This document shows, piece after piece, positions 49,336 to 58,250 of a DNA stretch of 64,000 bases. Every line of letters starts with the position of its first letter. Position 1 is the stretch's first letter. The DNA lies in NCBI RefSeq assembly GCF_000430005.1, contig NZ_KE387017.1, positions 62,001-126,000 of the forward strand. Direction: 5' to 3'. Both the position numbers and the translations under genes were made by a program. Origin of the DNA: Desulfovibrio cuneatus DSM 11391. Lineage in GTDB: Bacteria > Desulfobacterota > Desulfovibrionia > Desulfovibrionales > Desulfovibrionaceae. The notes under the pieces were generated by a model. It worked only from the letters and a program-made list of their open reading frames with translations. It was not told the origin of the DNA and searched no databases.

Positions 49336-50022
49336 ATGGTGGAACAAATACGCCAGGCGCTAAGGTATGACTTTTCAGACCCCGCGTTGCTGGTGCAGGC
49401 GTTAACACACAGTTCTGCTGCCAACGAGCTTGCGGGTTTTGAAACCCATAACGAACGGTTGGAGTTTTTGGGCGACGCTGTGCTTGAGCTTTGCGTCTCA
49501 CAAGAACTGTATAACCGTTTTCCTTTGGCACGTGAAGGGCAATTAACGGCCATGCGCTCAAAAATGGTAAACCAGGAAGTGTTAGCTGGACTTGCCCGTA
49601 AAATTGGCTTGGATACAGTACTTATTTTAGGGAAAGGAGAAGAAGGGCAAGGGGGAAGGGTACGCGCCTCATTGCTGGGCGACGCTTTGGAAGCGGTGCT
49701 GGGAGCTGTGTATGTGGATGGTGGGTTTGCTGCCGCGCACAAGGTTGTGTTGCACCTTTTTGCTGCGCGCTGGCCCGCTGAACAGCGGGTGAATAAAAAT
49801 AAAGACCCCAAAAGCAGCTTGCAGGAAGAATGCCAGCGGCTTTTTAAGGACAGGCCCATGTATGTGCTTGAAAGCAGCCAAGGGCCAGAACACGCTAAGG
49901 TGTTTACGGTGGCACTTACCCTGCCAGATGCCACCCAGTTTGTTGCTACTGGTTCCAGCATGAAGCGGGCAGAACAGCATGCGGCCCAAAAGGCGCTGGA
50001 AGCGCTTGGGGCTGCGGGCTAA
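49336..50022 (+). CDS. rnc: Ribonuclease III
   Basis: A 228-residue double-strand-specific endonuclease. The catalytic signature is ERLEFLGDAVLEL near residues 40-52, with a second acidic block LGDALEAVLGAVYVDGG. The C-terminal dsRNA-binding domain begins DPKSSLQEECQRL and ends GSSMKRAEQHAAQKALE. AAGGTG lies 6 bases before the ATG. It is divergent from the acetate-CoA ligase gene. Its long-hairpin substrates would include transcripts of the palindromic repeats. Confidence 0.95.
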   Translation: MVEQIRQALRYDFSDPALLVQALTHSSAANELAGFETHNERLEFLGDAVLELCVSQELYNRFPLAREGQLTAMRSKMVNQEVLAGLARKIGLDTVLILGKGEEGQGGRVRASLLGDALEAVLGAVYVDGGFAAAHKVVLHLFAARWPAEQRVNKNKDPKSSLQEECQRLFKDRPMYVLESSQGPEHAKVFTVALTLPDATQFVATGSSMKRAEQHAAQKALEALGAAG

Positions 50023-50174
50023 AAAAGGTAAACCGAACGAGAACAGTTTGCTTTGAAAATGTTCCAGTACACGTATTTGCGCGTTAAGCACCAAAGCAAG
50101 CGTGCGTTACGTTTTGAGAATAGTTTTTCTTAAAGTGAATGTGCTCGCTCAAAAAATACACCGGGCTTGGGTTG

Positions 50175-50222
50175 GGTGCGAAAAGCCTGACCGGATGTCT
50201 TGTCCGGTGGACGTTTCGCACC
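50175..50222. terminator. Large palindrome in the rnc-flagellin spacer
   Basis: GGTGCGAAA/TTTCGCACC outer arms enclose ACCGGA/TCCGGT. A second hairpin, TACACTGCG/CGCAGTGTA with inner GGCAAG/CTTGCC, lies at 50276-50315. They sit between the convergent rnc and flagellin genes. The 325-base spacer shows no gene. Confidence 0.6.
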
Positions 50223-50348
50223 GCCACCACGCTGGCGGCGGCGCGCCTGTGGCTTTGCAGGCTGTGCCGTATCATTACACTGCGAAGGCAAGGGAAAGCT
50301 TGCCCCCGCAGTGTATGTCTTCGGTCTGCCTCAGCCAATGGGCGCGCG

Positions 50349-51239
50349 TTAGCCTTGAATGAGCTGCATTGCCATTTTTGGCAGGGAGTTTGCCTGGGCC
50401 AGCATGGCTGTGGCTGCCTGGGAAAGAATCTGGTTGCGCACAAATTCGGTCATTTCAGTGGCAACGTCCACGTCGGAAATGCGCGATTCTGCTGCCTGGA
50501 GGTTTTCAGCCTGCACTTGCAGGTTGCTGATGGTGTTTTCCAAGCGGTTTTGGGCAGCACCAAGGTGGGCACGAATTTTATCTTTGGAGATAATGGCCTC
50601 GTTCAGGGCTGTCAAGGATTGCTGGGCTGCTTGTTGGGTGGAAATGGTGAAGCCTGGGCCAACAGCAGACTGGTTGCCAACACCAAGGGCGGAAGCTGTG
50701 GAGTTGCCGATTTTGATGTAGTAGTAGTCTTCGGCAGAATCGTTCCCTGTACCAAAGTGAACTTTCAGTTTCCCTATGGCGCTCAAACCGCTCCCGTCGT
50801 GGTTGTCGCCGGAAAGGTTCCCGTTGAGCAGGTAAATGCCGTTAAAGTCGGTGGCGTTGGCGATTCGGGTAATTTCTGAAGCCATGGCCTGGTATTCAGA
50901 TTCGATCATCAAACGCTGGTCAGAGTTGTAGGTACCGGTAGCTGCTTGTTCTGCAAGCTCTTTCATACGAATGAGCTTTTCGTCAACAACACCCAGGGCG
51001 CCGTCAGCCGTTTGAATAAGGGAAATGGCATCGTTGGCGTTACGAATGCCTTGGTTCATGCTGGCAATTTCAGCCCGCATGAGTTCCCGAATGGCCAGGC
51101 CTGCTGCGTCATCCGCAGCGGTGCCCACGCGCAAACCGGAAGAAAGGCGACGGGTTGAAGTTGCAAGGCGTGCGTAGCTGGCGCCAAGGTTACGAGCAGA
51201 GTTCATTGCCATCATGTTGTGGTTTATGACCAAAGACAT
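50349..51239 (-). CDS. Flagellin (copy 1)
   Basis: A 296-residue flagellin lacking the variable D2/D3 domains. The conserved N-terminus is MSLVINHNMMAMNSARNLGA with RLSSGLRVGTAADDAAGL; the C-terminus has NLQVQAENLQAAESRISDVD and the ending ANSLPKMAMQLIQG. It is exported by the flagellar secretion system and polymerises into the filament. A second, similar flagellin lies at 58251-59138. No strong ribosome site is seen 5-9 bases from the ATG (AGGACTCACACA is the best). The -10-like GCCGAAAA at 51339-51346 lacks a good sigma-28 -35. Confidence 0.93.
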   Translation of the reverse strand: MSLVINHNMMAMNSARNLGASYARLATSTRRLSSGLRVGTAADDAAGLAIRELMRAEIASMNQGIRNANDAISLIQTADGALGVVDEKLIRMKELAEQAATGTYNSDQRLMIESEYQAMASEITRIANATDFNGIYLLNGNLSGDNHDGSGLSAIGKLKVHFGTGNDSAEDYYYIKIGNSTASALGVGNQSAVGPGFTISTQQAAQQSLTALNEAIISKDKIRAHLGAAQNRLENTISNLQVQAENLQAAESRISDVDVATEMTEFVRNQILSQAATAMLAQANSLPKMAMQLIQG

Positions 51240-51729
51240 TGTGTGAGTCCTCCGTAAAAGGGTTTCGATGCCTTTGGTTAGCAAGTACGATGCCAAAATA
51301 AAAAATATACGTAAAATCAGCATGTTAAGTTTTTACAGTTTTCGGCCTGAGCCTGGAAGCCTGGAAAAGGGGAAATTTTTACCTGATTTTTTGACAACCC
51401 AAATGCTCGTTACCGGTGCGAATAGCCTGCATATTCAGGTTGTTGCCTTGAATGGTTCAGGGGGGGGGCAGGGTGAACAGCGTCTTAGCCAATTTAAGGA
51501 AACGGGGAACACAGCATAGGAACTTGGGGTGCCTTTTATGAGCGCGCAGAAATTGTTCTGGCTATAAAGCCAGGGCAAGAAAGCCATAATTGCCCTGTTA
51601 TCTGGCGGTTTTTTGACATGCGCAGGTCGTGCTGGCTGGAACTTCTCTTTATAATAAGGAAGAGGTGGTGCTGCTACAAGGCACCATGCTTGGTGGGCGG
51701 GAGAATAGGCACGGAACAGACAGAACCGC

Positions 51730-51800
51730 TGTGCCGGGTAGCGCAAGCATCAGGGAAACACATATTACGTGTACCCCTAATGCTTGCGCTACCCGGCACA
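51730..51800. repeat. 21-bp perfect inverted repeat in a gene-free stretch
   Basis: Arms of 21 bases (TGTGCCGGGTAGCGCAAGCA plus T and its exact complement) flank a 29-base loop that can pair further (AGGG..CCCT, ACAC..GTGT). The 51350-52190 stretch has no gene that I can support; it also holds a weaker GAATATTGCATG/AATGCATGG-type palindrome near 51978. It could be a terminator for an unannotated small RNA, a protein-binding site or a mobile-element end. Confidence 0.7.
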
Positions 51801-52191
51801 ATGGAATAAGCTGTTGATATTGAGGGAGCTTTATATAATGTATGCCCCCTTGGAATGCCAGTCAATATTTCTCTGGCCTGGGTTGGGTGCGCCTGTTTTG
51901 CTCATCTCTTTATTACCCCTGGCGGGTACCTTCCCTTAAGCCAAAGTCGCGTTTTAGTTCAATAGCCCTTATGGCGTGAATATTGCATGTTTTTCAATGC
52001 ATGGAAAATATTCCCGCGCACGGTGGGAGCAATAAACAAATGAAATGAGTTGGTTGCTCTGCAAGGAGTATAACGAAAAATCATTGCCACAAAACAGGCG
52101 TAGGTGAGCTTTGTTCGCCGTTAAACGACTATTTCAGGTGGTAAAGGTTTTCGTGTAGGCCTTGGTCGCACCGTGCGCGGCACGCCTTACC

Positions 52192-52557
52192 TTATTCCAT
52201 GTAGACTTCTTGTTTGAATACGGCTTCGCTTTTTATGGTATCAAGCAGGTCGGCAAGGGTGTGCTTTACGTGCTCGCGTATGTCGCCAGCCACTATAAGA
52301 AGCATTACGTCGTCACCAGGTTTGAGCATTCCGGATTTGCATTGGGCAACAATGCGGAAAATGCCAGGCTGTTTTTCTTTTTCCCGGCAAATGGCATGGA
52401 TTTTGTCCATGTCAGGCTCTACTGTAATGCTGGTAACAGCTTTATGGTCGTTGCGGGAAAAACCACGTACAACACCGTTATGGATCAGCACCATGCCGAC
52501 TTGGTCGGCAAAGCCGGGTTCTTTTTTTAACTCTGCAAGCGTTTTGTTGATGTCCAT
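52192..52557 (-). CDS. MoaE-like molybdopterin synthase large-subunit protein
   Basis: A 121-residue protein matching a short MoaE-like family. GMVLIHNGVVRGFSR aligns with the MoaE FxGxVR region, and GDDVMLLIVAGDIREHV with the later HR block; LLDTIKSEAVFKQEVY with the LK..PIWKKE end. The catalytic MoaE lysines would lie in the IKSEAVFKQE segment. Canonical MoaE is about 140-150 residues, so the loop region is reduced. TCCTAGGAGG lies just before the ATG. No other moa gene is in the window, so whether it makes molybdopterin here is uncertain. Confidence 0.65.
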   Translation of the reverse strand: MDINKTLAELKKEPGFADQVGMVLIHNGVVRGFSRNDHKAVTSITVEPDMDKIHAICREKEKQPGIFRIVAQCKSGMLKPGDDVMLLIVAGDIREHVKHTLADLLDTIKSEAVFKQEVYME

Positions 52558-52584
52558 GGCTGTATCCTCCTAGGATGATAGTGT

Positions 52585-55266
52585 ATGAAAGCATTGGCTG
52601 AATTGCGAAAACAGCTTCCCAATGTAACGGAAGCGCAGATGCGCGCTGACGGGTATTGCCTGTGGCTTGTTTGGCAGGGTGAGCTTAACACCATTTTGGA
52701 ACAAACCCTGGCAGACTATGGTGGCGTATGCATTGTTGGTAGCCAGGGCCAAAGTCTTTGGTTCTTTTTTACCCAGGACGTTTTTCTTTCTGCGGCGCGG
52801 CTTTCTGTTTGGGCTAGGTTTAACAGCCCACGGGCAGCTATGCAAATATTTCCTGCCCGGCTGCAAGTAGACACGGCCCAGCGCAGAATGCTTATTTTTG
52901 ATGAACCATTGTGGCAGCAAACGTTTGCCATGCCCTCAACATTTCAGGTGTGGGTGCATGGGGCTGCTACCCTGGCCCTGGCCGCCCTGCCCGGTATTTC
53001 CATGAAGGAAACACCAGGCCTGCCCGGCATGGCTGCCAATACCTGGGGCCTGCTTGATGCAGACGCCAGGCTGCCATACCAATCTTCCTTTGCCTGGTAT
53101 GCTATTGTGCACCCTGTGGGCAACCCCCTGGATAAAGCCTTTCAGTCCGGGTGGCGGGAATTTTTTGGCCATGTGGAAAACTTGCTCCGCCGCAACAAAC
53201 TGCGCTTTAGCCTGCACAACTATTATCTTACCTTCCCGCTGGACGGGCTCCGCCAGTTCAAAAGCTGGTGCCAGGAATATCTTGCCCTGGTAGACAGGCT
53301 GAAGGCAGAAAACCCAGACCACTACTGGCCTTGTGTGCAAGCCATTATTGACAAAAAGGGCGTGAACTATACTGACGACCTGCCCCAGCGGGTGGGAATA
53401 GATTGGGACCAATTGAGTCCGGATTATCCTTACACCGCCATGCGCAACGCCCTGTTGCTTGGGGACGAATTTGTGTTCCACCCGGCACGGTTTGCTGCAA
53501 GTTCTCATTCTTCAGATGACTGGTGCAGCATTACGTTGCGTTCGGACGAAAAAAGCTCTGGCACGCCATTGCCCCAACTCTTGCCAAGTAGCATGATGGG
53601 TGCAAACCCACAATGTTTTTATTGTGGGCAGCGCAGCCACATTACCGCAGAATGCCCTAGCCGCACCATGCCTGCCCATGACGGTAAGGTGTGGAATGAA
53701 ATGGCAACCTTCAGCTTTACTGATATGATGGTGGCGGTAAAGGAAATTGATGCGCAGTTTGCCAAGGAAGAGCCACCTACCATGCAGCAGCTTGCTGCAG
53801 AAATGACCCCTTGTGGCACCATGGTTCGGGCGTTTTATGATATTGCCTGGCCCACGCAACTGCGGTCCATCAGCATTTTTTGGCGGCTGCGCGGCAAAGA
53901 CATGGCCAAAGCCCTGGCAGAACAGCCCGCGCCGGAAGATGACAGCCCCTTGTGGCCTTTGCTGCTGAGCTTTACAGAACGTGAACCCGCTGCGCTTGAC
54001 AAGGAGCTGCAAGGGCTTTCCCACCGCTTTCCCAAGGATTTTCGCATAGCTTCCTTGCGTGGCTTTGTGGCCCTGGAACAGGGCGACTATACCAAGGCTG
54101 CACAATTGTGGAAAGAAGCGGAAGTGTACAGTACGTTTCCTGTTATTCAGGCCTGGCACGTTTTTTTGCAGGCACGGGTCGAAGAATTTCAGGGGAATTT
54201 GCTCCAGGCCAGGCAAATGTATGAAGCTGCCAAGCTTATGACCCCTGCCTGGAGTATGCTGGAACAGCGCATTGTGGTGTGTGATATCAAGCGCGGTTTT
54301 TCCGAACTTGCCCTGCCCCCCCTAACGGCGCTTGTGGAACAAAACGGCAACTATTTTAATAAGTTCCTTATTGACCCGGAAATAGAGCGGGGTAGCATTC
54401 ACGTGTTTTCCTGCTTGCTGGGGCTTTGGGCCGGTATGGAAGCGCGGGTGGAACAGGAAGAAAGCAGGCTGGCACACCTGCAAGATGAGCTGGTGAGCTG
54501 GTTTATGCCTGGCAACGCCTTTGCCGAAGCTACGGCAGAACGCATTCAAAAACTTATGGCAGTTACCCAGTATAAAAACTATGTGGCATACCAGTCCATT
54601 GCCTATGGCAGGGTGCGCATAGAACGCGACCTGCAAAGCCACATCCGGCAGGAAGCAAAGCGCTATAAGGATGAATTCACCAAGTATGTTGAACGGCTGC
54701 AAACCATACGCGAAGAGTCGGCCTGGTTTCCGTTCCAGCGGGTCATGGCAGATTTTACCCGACAGTATAACAAGAGTGTGGAATCACTTAACTGGGCCAT
54801 GCGTAATGGCTTTCAAACCGCAGAAACATTCAAGAAAGCACAGATTCTTGTGGGGGAAGAAGCAGAGCGCATGAAGCGCCTGGAAAGCCGCATGCGGTTT
54901 TTACGCATTATTCGTGATGCCACATTGTTCCTGCTTTCATTGTTAGAAACGTTTTTCTGGATTGAGCTTGTGGGCCTTATTGCCATTTTTGTGTTGTTGC
55001 CTCTTTTGCTGGTATATGGTGACAAAATTGGCATGGACATGGTGGTTTCCGTTGCCAGCAAACAACGCTGGCAAGTGCAAAAGGTACTGTTCTTTTTCAT
55101 TACCATTGTGGCCATTGCTGTGGCCGGGCTGCGAACGGCCCTGCGTTTTGAGGCCATTCGTGAAAAAGTGTTTGCCAAGGCCAAGAAAAAAGAAGAAACA
55201 CGCCTGGAAAAAAGAAAGAAAGATGTGCAGCGTGGGCAGAGCAAGCAGGCCGCCGCAAAAAAATAG
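52585..55266 (+). CDS. Membrane-anchored TPR-like protein with a CCHC zinc knuckle
   Basis: An 893-residue protein of unknown function. Residues 1-330 resemble nothing that I know. Residues 344-357, CFYCGQRSHITAEC, fit C-x2-C-x4-H-x4-C exactly, the retroviral/eukaryotic zinc knuckle that binds single-stranded nucleic acid. Residues about 480-560 look like two TPR units (LRGFVALEQGDYTKAAQLWK). About 690-780 is predicted coiled coil. Two membrane helices follow near 780-815 and 835-858, and the tail is a lysine-rich cytoplasmic stretch. It is divergent from the MoaE-like gene, 27 bases between starts. A strong terminator follows. Confidence 0.8.
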   Translation: MKALAELRKQLPNVTEAQMRADGYCLWLVWQGELNTILEQTLADYGGVCIVGSQGQSLWFFFTQDVFLSAARLSVWARFNSPRAAMQIFPARLQVDTAQRRMLIFDEPLWQQTFAMPSTFQVWVHGAATLALAALPGISMKETPGLPGMAANTWGLLDADARLPYQSSFAWYAIVHPVGNPLDKAFQSGWREFFGHVENLLRRNKLRFSLHNYYLTFPLDGLRQFKSWCQEYLALVDRLKAENPDHYWPCVQAIIDKKGVNYTDDLPQRVGIDWDQLSPDYPYTAMRNALLLGDEFVFHPARFAASSHSSDDWCSITLRSDEKSSGTPLPQLLPSSMMGANPQCFYCGQRSHITAECPSRTMPAHDGKVWNEMATFSFTDMMVAVKEIDAQFAKEEPPTMQQLAAEMTPCGTMVRAFYDIAWPTQLRSISIFWRLRGKDMAKALAEQPAPEDDSPLWPLLLSFTEREPAALDKELQGLSHRFPKDFRIASLRGFVALEQGDYTKAAQLWKEAEVYSTFPVIQAWHVFLQARVEEFQGNLLQARQMYEAAKLMTPAWSMLEQRIVVCDIKRGFSELALPPLTALVEQNGNYFNKFLIDPEIERGSIHVFSCLLGLWAGMEARVEQEESRLAHLQDELVSWFMPGNAFAEATAERIQKLMAVTQYKNYVAYQSIAYGRVRIERDLQSHIRQEAKRYKDEFTKYVERLQTIREESAWFPFQRVMADFTRQYNKSVESLNWAMRNGFQTAETFKKAQILVGEEAERMKRLESRMRFLRIIRDATLFLLSLLETFFWIELVGLIAIFVLLPLLLVYGDKIGMDMVVSVASKQRWQVQKVLFFFITIVAIAVAGLRTALRFEAIREKVFAKAKKKEETRLEKRKKDVQRGQSKQAAAKK

Positions 55267-55306
55267 TATTACCCCTTACGCCCCTGGTGGGGTACAGGAA
55301 CCCGTT

Positions 55307-55345
55307 ACACCCCCAGTCTGTGCGCACAGGCTGGGGGTGTTTTTT
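55307..55345 (+). terminator. Intrinsic terminator after the zinc-knuckle gene
   Basis: ACACCCCCAG and CTGGGGGTGT form a 10-bp stem, with inner TGTGCGCACA also pairing, followed by TTTTT. Confidence 0.9.
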
Positions 55346-55553
55346 GGGGGAAGAGGTGGGTAATTTTGAGAGGCGTGCAAAAAACCGTCAACCCATCAGC
55401 GTGGAAAATGTTTCCCAATTTTGATTTTTGCGGTATAGTGTATGAACCCGATGGTTTTTTCAGAGCGTTTCACACCGAAACGCATTAGTTGCAACCAACC
55501 GCATGTTTCCCGGTGTGTACGGGAACCAGCGCAAACGATAGAGAGGAAGGATT

Positions 55554-56462
55554 ATGCGTCTTGTTACCCGTTCCGACTTTGACGGCCTTGCCTGTGCCGT
55601 GCTGTTGAAACATATTGGCATGATAGACAGTTACAAGTTCGCCCACCCCAAAGACCTGCAAGACGGTTTGGTGGAAGTTTCTTCTTCTGATATTCTTGCC
55701 AACGTGCCTTTTGTGCCTGGTTGTGGCATGTGGTTTGACCATCACAAAAGTGAACAAGACCGCCTTGGCGAATTCAGCTACAAAGGCCTTTCCAAGGGGT
55801 CACCTAGTTGTGCCCGTGTTATTTGGGAATATTTTGGCGGCCATGAACGTTTCGATACGTTTTTTGATACTATGCTGCTGTATGTTGACAAGGTGGATAG
55901 CGGCGACCTGAGCCTGGATGAAGTACTGAACCCCACCGGCTGGGTACTTTTGGGTGCCATTATGGACCCTCGCACAGGCCTTGGGCGCTACCGCGACTAC
56001 CGTATTAGCAATTACCAGCTTATGCTGGACATGATTGACTACTGCTCCATGATGACAGCAGAAGAAATTCTTGCCATTCCTGATGTGAAAGAGCGGGTAG
56101 ACCGTTACATTACCCAGCAAAAGGCCTTTGCTGCCATGTTGAAGCGCTGCTCCACTGTGCACGGGAACGTGGTAATGGTAGACTTGCGCAACGAGCAGGA
56201 AATTTTTACCGGCAACCGTTTTACTTTGTATGCCTTGTACCCGGAGTGCAACATAAGCGTGCAGACTATGTGGGGGCTGAAGCAGCAGAACACGGTATTT
56301 ACCGTGGGCTATTCCATTTTGAACCGCACTGCTACGGCAGATGTGGGTGCCCTTATGTTGAAATATGGCGGCGGTGGCCACTTGCGGGTGGGAACCTGCC
56401 AGGTGGAAAACGACCAGGCAGTGCGCGTGCAGGAAGAAATTCTGGCTGTATTGCAACAATAA
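55554..56462 (+). CDS. DHH-family phosphoesterase
   Basis: A 302-residue DHH/DHHA1 superfamily hydrolase. Metal sites are SDFDGLACAV, MWFDHHKSEQ (the DHH motif) and a further aspartate in YVDKVDSGDL; the C-terminal DHHA1-like motif is GGGGHLRVGTC. Such proteins cleave oligoribonucleotides, cyclic dinucleotides, pAp or polyphosphate. Which one cannot be read from the motifs. AGAGAGGAAGG lies just before the ATG. It stands alone between a terminator and the TPP riboswitch. Confidence 0.88.
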   Translation: MRLVTRSDFDGLACAVLLKHIGMIDSYKFAHPKDLQDGLVEVSSSDILANVPFVPGCGMWFDHHKSEQDRLGEFSYKGLSKGSPSCARVIWEYFGGHERFDTFFDTMLLYVDKVDSGDLSLDEVLNPTGWVLLGAIMDPRTGLGRYRDYRISNYQLMLDMIDYCSMMTAEEILAIPDVKERVDRYITQQKAFAAMLKRCSTVHGNVVMVDLRNEQEIFTGNRFTLYALYPECNISVQTMWGLKQQNTVFTVGYSILNRTATADVGALMLKYGGGGHLRVGTCQVENDQAVRVQEEILAVLQQ

Positions 56463-56542
56463 TCCGCTGATTGAGGATTACTGAATTGGCTTGAATGTTG
56501 TGGCGTTTAACGCTCTATTTTCAGTGTATTTACTTTTTCCAT

Positions 56543-56625
56543 GATGCTGGGGGAGCCTTAGGGCTGAGAGTGGCAAATGCCAGACCCCTTGAACCTGACG
56601 CAGGTGATACTGCCGTAGGGAAGCG
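56543..56625 (+). promoter_or_regulatory. TPP riboswitch (THI element)
   Basis: The segment has the conserved blocks GGGGAGCC, GGGCTGAGAGTGGC, ACCCCTTGAACCTGA and GATACTGCCGTAGGGAAGC in order. It precedes thiD. TPP binding should favour the terminator hairpin directly after it and so lower expression. Confidence 0.95.
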
Positions 56626-56640
56626 TTTTTCAGACCTCAT

Positions 56641-56677
56641 GAAAGCCCGTTCCTTACGAACGGGCTTTCATGTTTTT
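56641..56677 (+). terminator. Expression-platform terminator of the TPP riboswitch
   Basis: GAAAGCCCGTT-CCTTACG-AACGGGCTTTC, an 11-bp stem, then ATGTTTTT. It lies between the aptamer and the first ribosome site (AAAGGAG). Confidence 0.85.
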
Positions 56678-56690
56678 AAAGGAGCGAGTG

Positions 56691-56786
56691 ATGAGCATGA
56701 CACTTCCGCAGACTGCGCTGTATGCGGTTACTGACCAGGCAGCAACGCTGCGAGGAATTTTACAGCAGGAAGGTCTTTATGAGTAA
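56691..56786 (+). CDS. 31-codon ORF coupled to thiD, resembling the ThiE N-terminus
   Basis: A short frame, MSMTLPQTALYAVTDQ and 15 more residues, has a good AAAGGAG ribosome site 7 bases before its ATG. The thiD ATG lies inside its last codons (ATGAGTAA). LYAVTDQ resembles the N-terminal strand of ThiE (LYLVTDR), so it may be the relic of a thiE gene or a leader peptide kept for translational coupling. Its reality as a protein is uncertain. Confidence 0.45.
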   Translation: MSMTLPQTALYAVTDQAATLRGILQQEGLYE

Positions 56787-57624
56787 CAGTACAAAGGCGC
56801 TACACCCAAGGGCAACCAGCAGTCCTGTTATACTCAGTATTGCCGGTTCAGATTCTGGCGGGGGTGCTGGCATTCAAGGCGATATTAAAACCATCAGTGT
56901 CCTTGGTGGTTTTGCGGTTACTGTTATTACTGCCCTTACTGCCCAGAACGGGGCAGGGGTGAGCGGGGTACAGGTAACCCCCCCGGATTTTGTGTTGCAG
57001 CAACTTGCCGCTGTGCAAGAAGGGTTTTCTGTTCAGGCTGCCAAAACAGGTATGCTGGCAACGCGGGAAGTTATGGAAGCGTTAGCCCCTGCCCTGGCCT
57101 GCCGCACGTACCCATTGGTGGTAGACCCGGTGTGCGTAAGCCAGTCAGGTCATGCTCTGTTGGAAGCAGGGGCACTGGAGTGCCTGCGAACCCGCATTGT
57201 GCCCCTGGCTGATGTGCTTACCCCCAATGTGCCGGAAGCGGAAGCCCTTACCGGGCAACGCATTGGTTCTTCAGCCCATATTGAAGCACCCATAAGGCAA
57301 CTACTGGGCATGGGGGCAAAGGCTGTGCTGTTAAAGGGCGGGCACCTGGAAGAGTTTGCCGGGCAGGGGCAAATAACCGACTGGCTTGGGCTGCCTGATG
57401 GCACCATAATCCCGTTTGTGCATAAGCGGGTGGAAACGGCCAATAACCATGGCACTGGCTGCGCCCTGGCGGCAGCCCTGGCCACTGGGCTGGGGGCTGG
57501 CCTGAATGTGCATTCTGCTGTGATGCAGGCCCAGGAATTTTTAAGCATAACGTTGGGAGCAGCCTATGCCCCAGGTATTGGGGCTGGCCCCCCTAACCAC
57601 ATGGCCTGGCTCAGGAAACGCTGA
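56779..57624 (+). CDS. thiD: Hydroxymethylpyrimidine/phosphomethylpyrimidine kinase ThiD
   Basis: A 281-residue ribokinase-fold enzyme that phosphorylates HMP and HMP-P for thiamine synthesis. Signatures are IAGSDSGGGAGIQGDIKTI, VVDPVCVSQSGHALL, TPNVPEAEALTG and the catalytic ANNHGTGCALAAALATGLG. AGGAAGG is 7 bases before the ATG at 56779. Regulation is by the upstream TPP riboswitch. Its final codons AGG AAA CGC TGA are formed by the left end of repeat A5, so the repeat supplies the stop codon and last three residues. Confidence 0.93.
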   Translation: MSNSTKALHPRATSSPVILSIAGSDSGGGAGIQGDIKTISVLGGFAVTVITALTAQNGAGVSGVQVTPPDFVLQQLAAVQEGFSVQAAKTGMLATREVMEALAPALACRTYPLVVDPVCVSQSGHALLEAGALECLRTRIVPLADVLTPNVPEAEALTGQRIGSSAHIEAPIRQLLGMGAKAVLLKGGHLEEFAGQGQITDWLGLPDGTIIPFVHKRVETANNHGTGCALAAALATGLGAGLNVHSAVMQAQEFLSITLGAAYAPGIGAGPPNHMAWLRKR

Positions 57625-57740
57625 TTTATTCCGTTTTGCGGCGTTGCTTGCATTTTTGCAACGGGGGCAGGGCCAAAGAGCCCGGCCCGCCCTTGCAAAA
57701 AAACATCGCGCCTTGCCAAACGAAATAACTGAGCGTTTCC
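57614..57740 (+). repeat. Repeat family A, copy A5, forming the end of thiD
   Basis: AGGAAACGCTGATTTATTCC at the left and GCCAAACGAAATAACTGAGC at the right keep the outer arms. The inner hairpin differs: TTGCATTTTTGCAACGGGGGC..GCCCGCCCTTGCAAAAA, so only outer arms and the pairing are conserved. Confidence 0.8.
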
Positions 57741-57750
57741 CCAGTGTCAT

Positions 57751-57801
57751 TAAATCAGTGTTTCCATAGTGACCGCTGATTTATTCCGTTTTGCGGCGTG
57801 C
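57751..57801. repeat. Fragments of repeat family A
   Basis: TTAAATCAGTGTTTCC (an inverted left end) faces GACCGCTGATTTATTCCGTT and TTGCGGCG (a direct left end). Both are truncated, so this looks like a rearranged copy just after A5. Confidence 0.6.
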
Positions 57802-57849
57802 TGCCCATACATCTCAACGCAGCCCGAGCGGAAAAGAGTCACAACCACC

Positions 57850-57877
57850 AAAAAAGCCACCTTACGGTGGCTTTTTT
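57850..57877. terminator. Bidirectional terminator
   Basis: AAAAAAGCCACC-TTAC-GGTGGCTTTTTT, perfect and symmetrical with A and T runs. The stretch from here to the flagellin stop at 58251 holds no gene that I can support. Confidence 0.9.
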
Positions 57878-58250
57878 GGGAGTGTAGGGTCACAAAGTGA
57901 AAAACGCTATTCCTTGAAGGAGAATTACGCCTTGGGGCGCAAGGCGTGTGTATGTAATGTTTCTTGAAAACGGTATTGTCTTCTTATTCTCTGGCGTGTT
58001 CCACAGGCAGGGCATGCAGTACAGTGGTTAGGCTGCGCTATGTGCCGTTTGTGTGGCAGGGGGTAAACACCCCCGGGAGCAAATGAACCTGCTATTGTTA
58101 CTAAGCTCCCTGGCAGAGTCCCCATGAAAGAAGTTTTTCAGGGGTAACGGCTCGCATTCAGTGGTGTGTTCCAGCACATACGTTGTGCGGCTACCGTTGG
58201 TGCGGGTGGGTGCTTACGCACACTCCAGAGACAATTTACAGGAAATTGCT

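Noticed and set aside
50946-51158. Short plus-strand frames opposite flagellin genes
   Set aside because: Shadows of strongly conserved flagellin N-terminal coding sequence.
51339-51346. Sigma-28 promoter for flagellin copy 1
   Set aside because: GCCGAAAA is present, but the sequence 15 bases upstream is TCCA rather than TAAA, so I did not call it as a feature.
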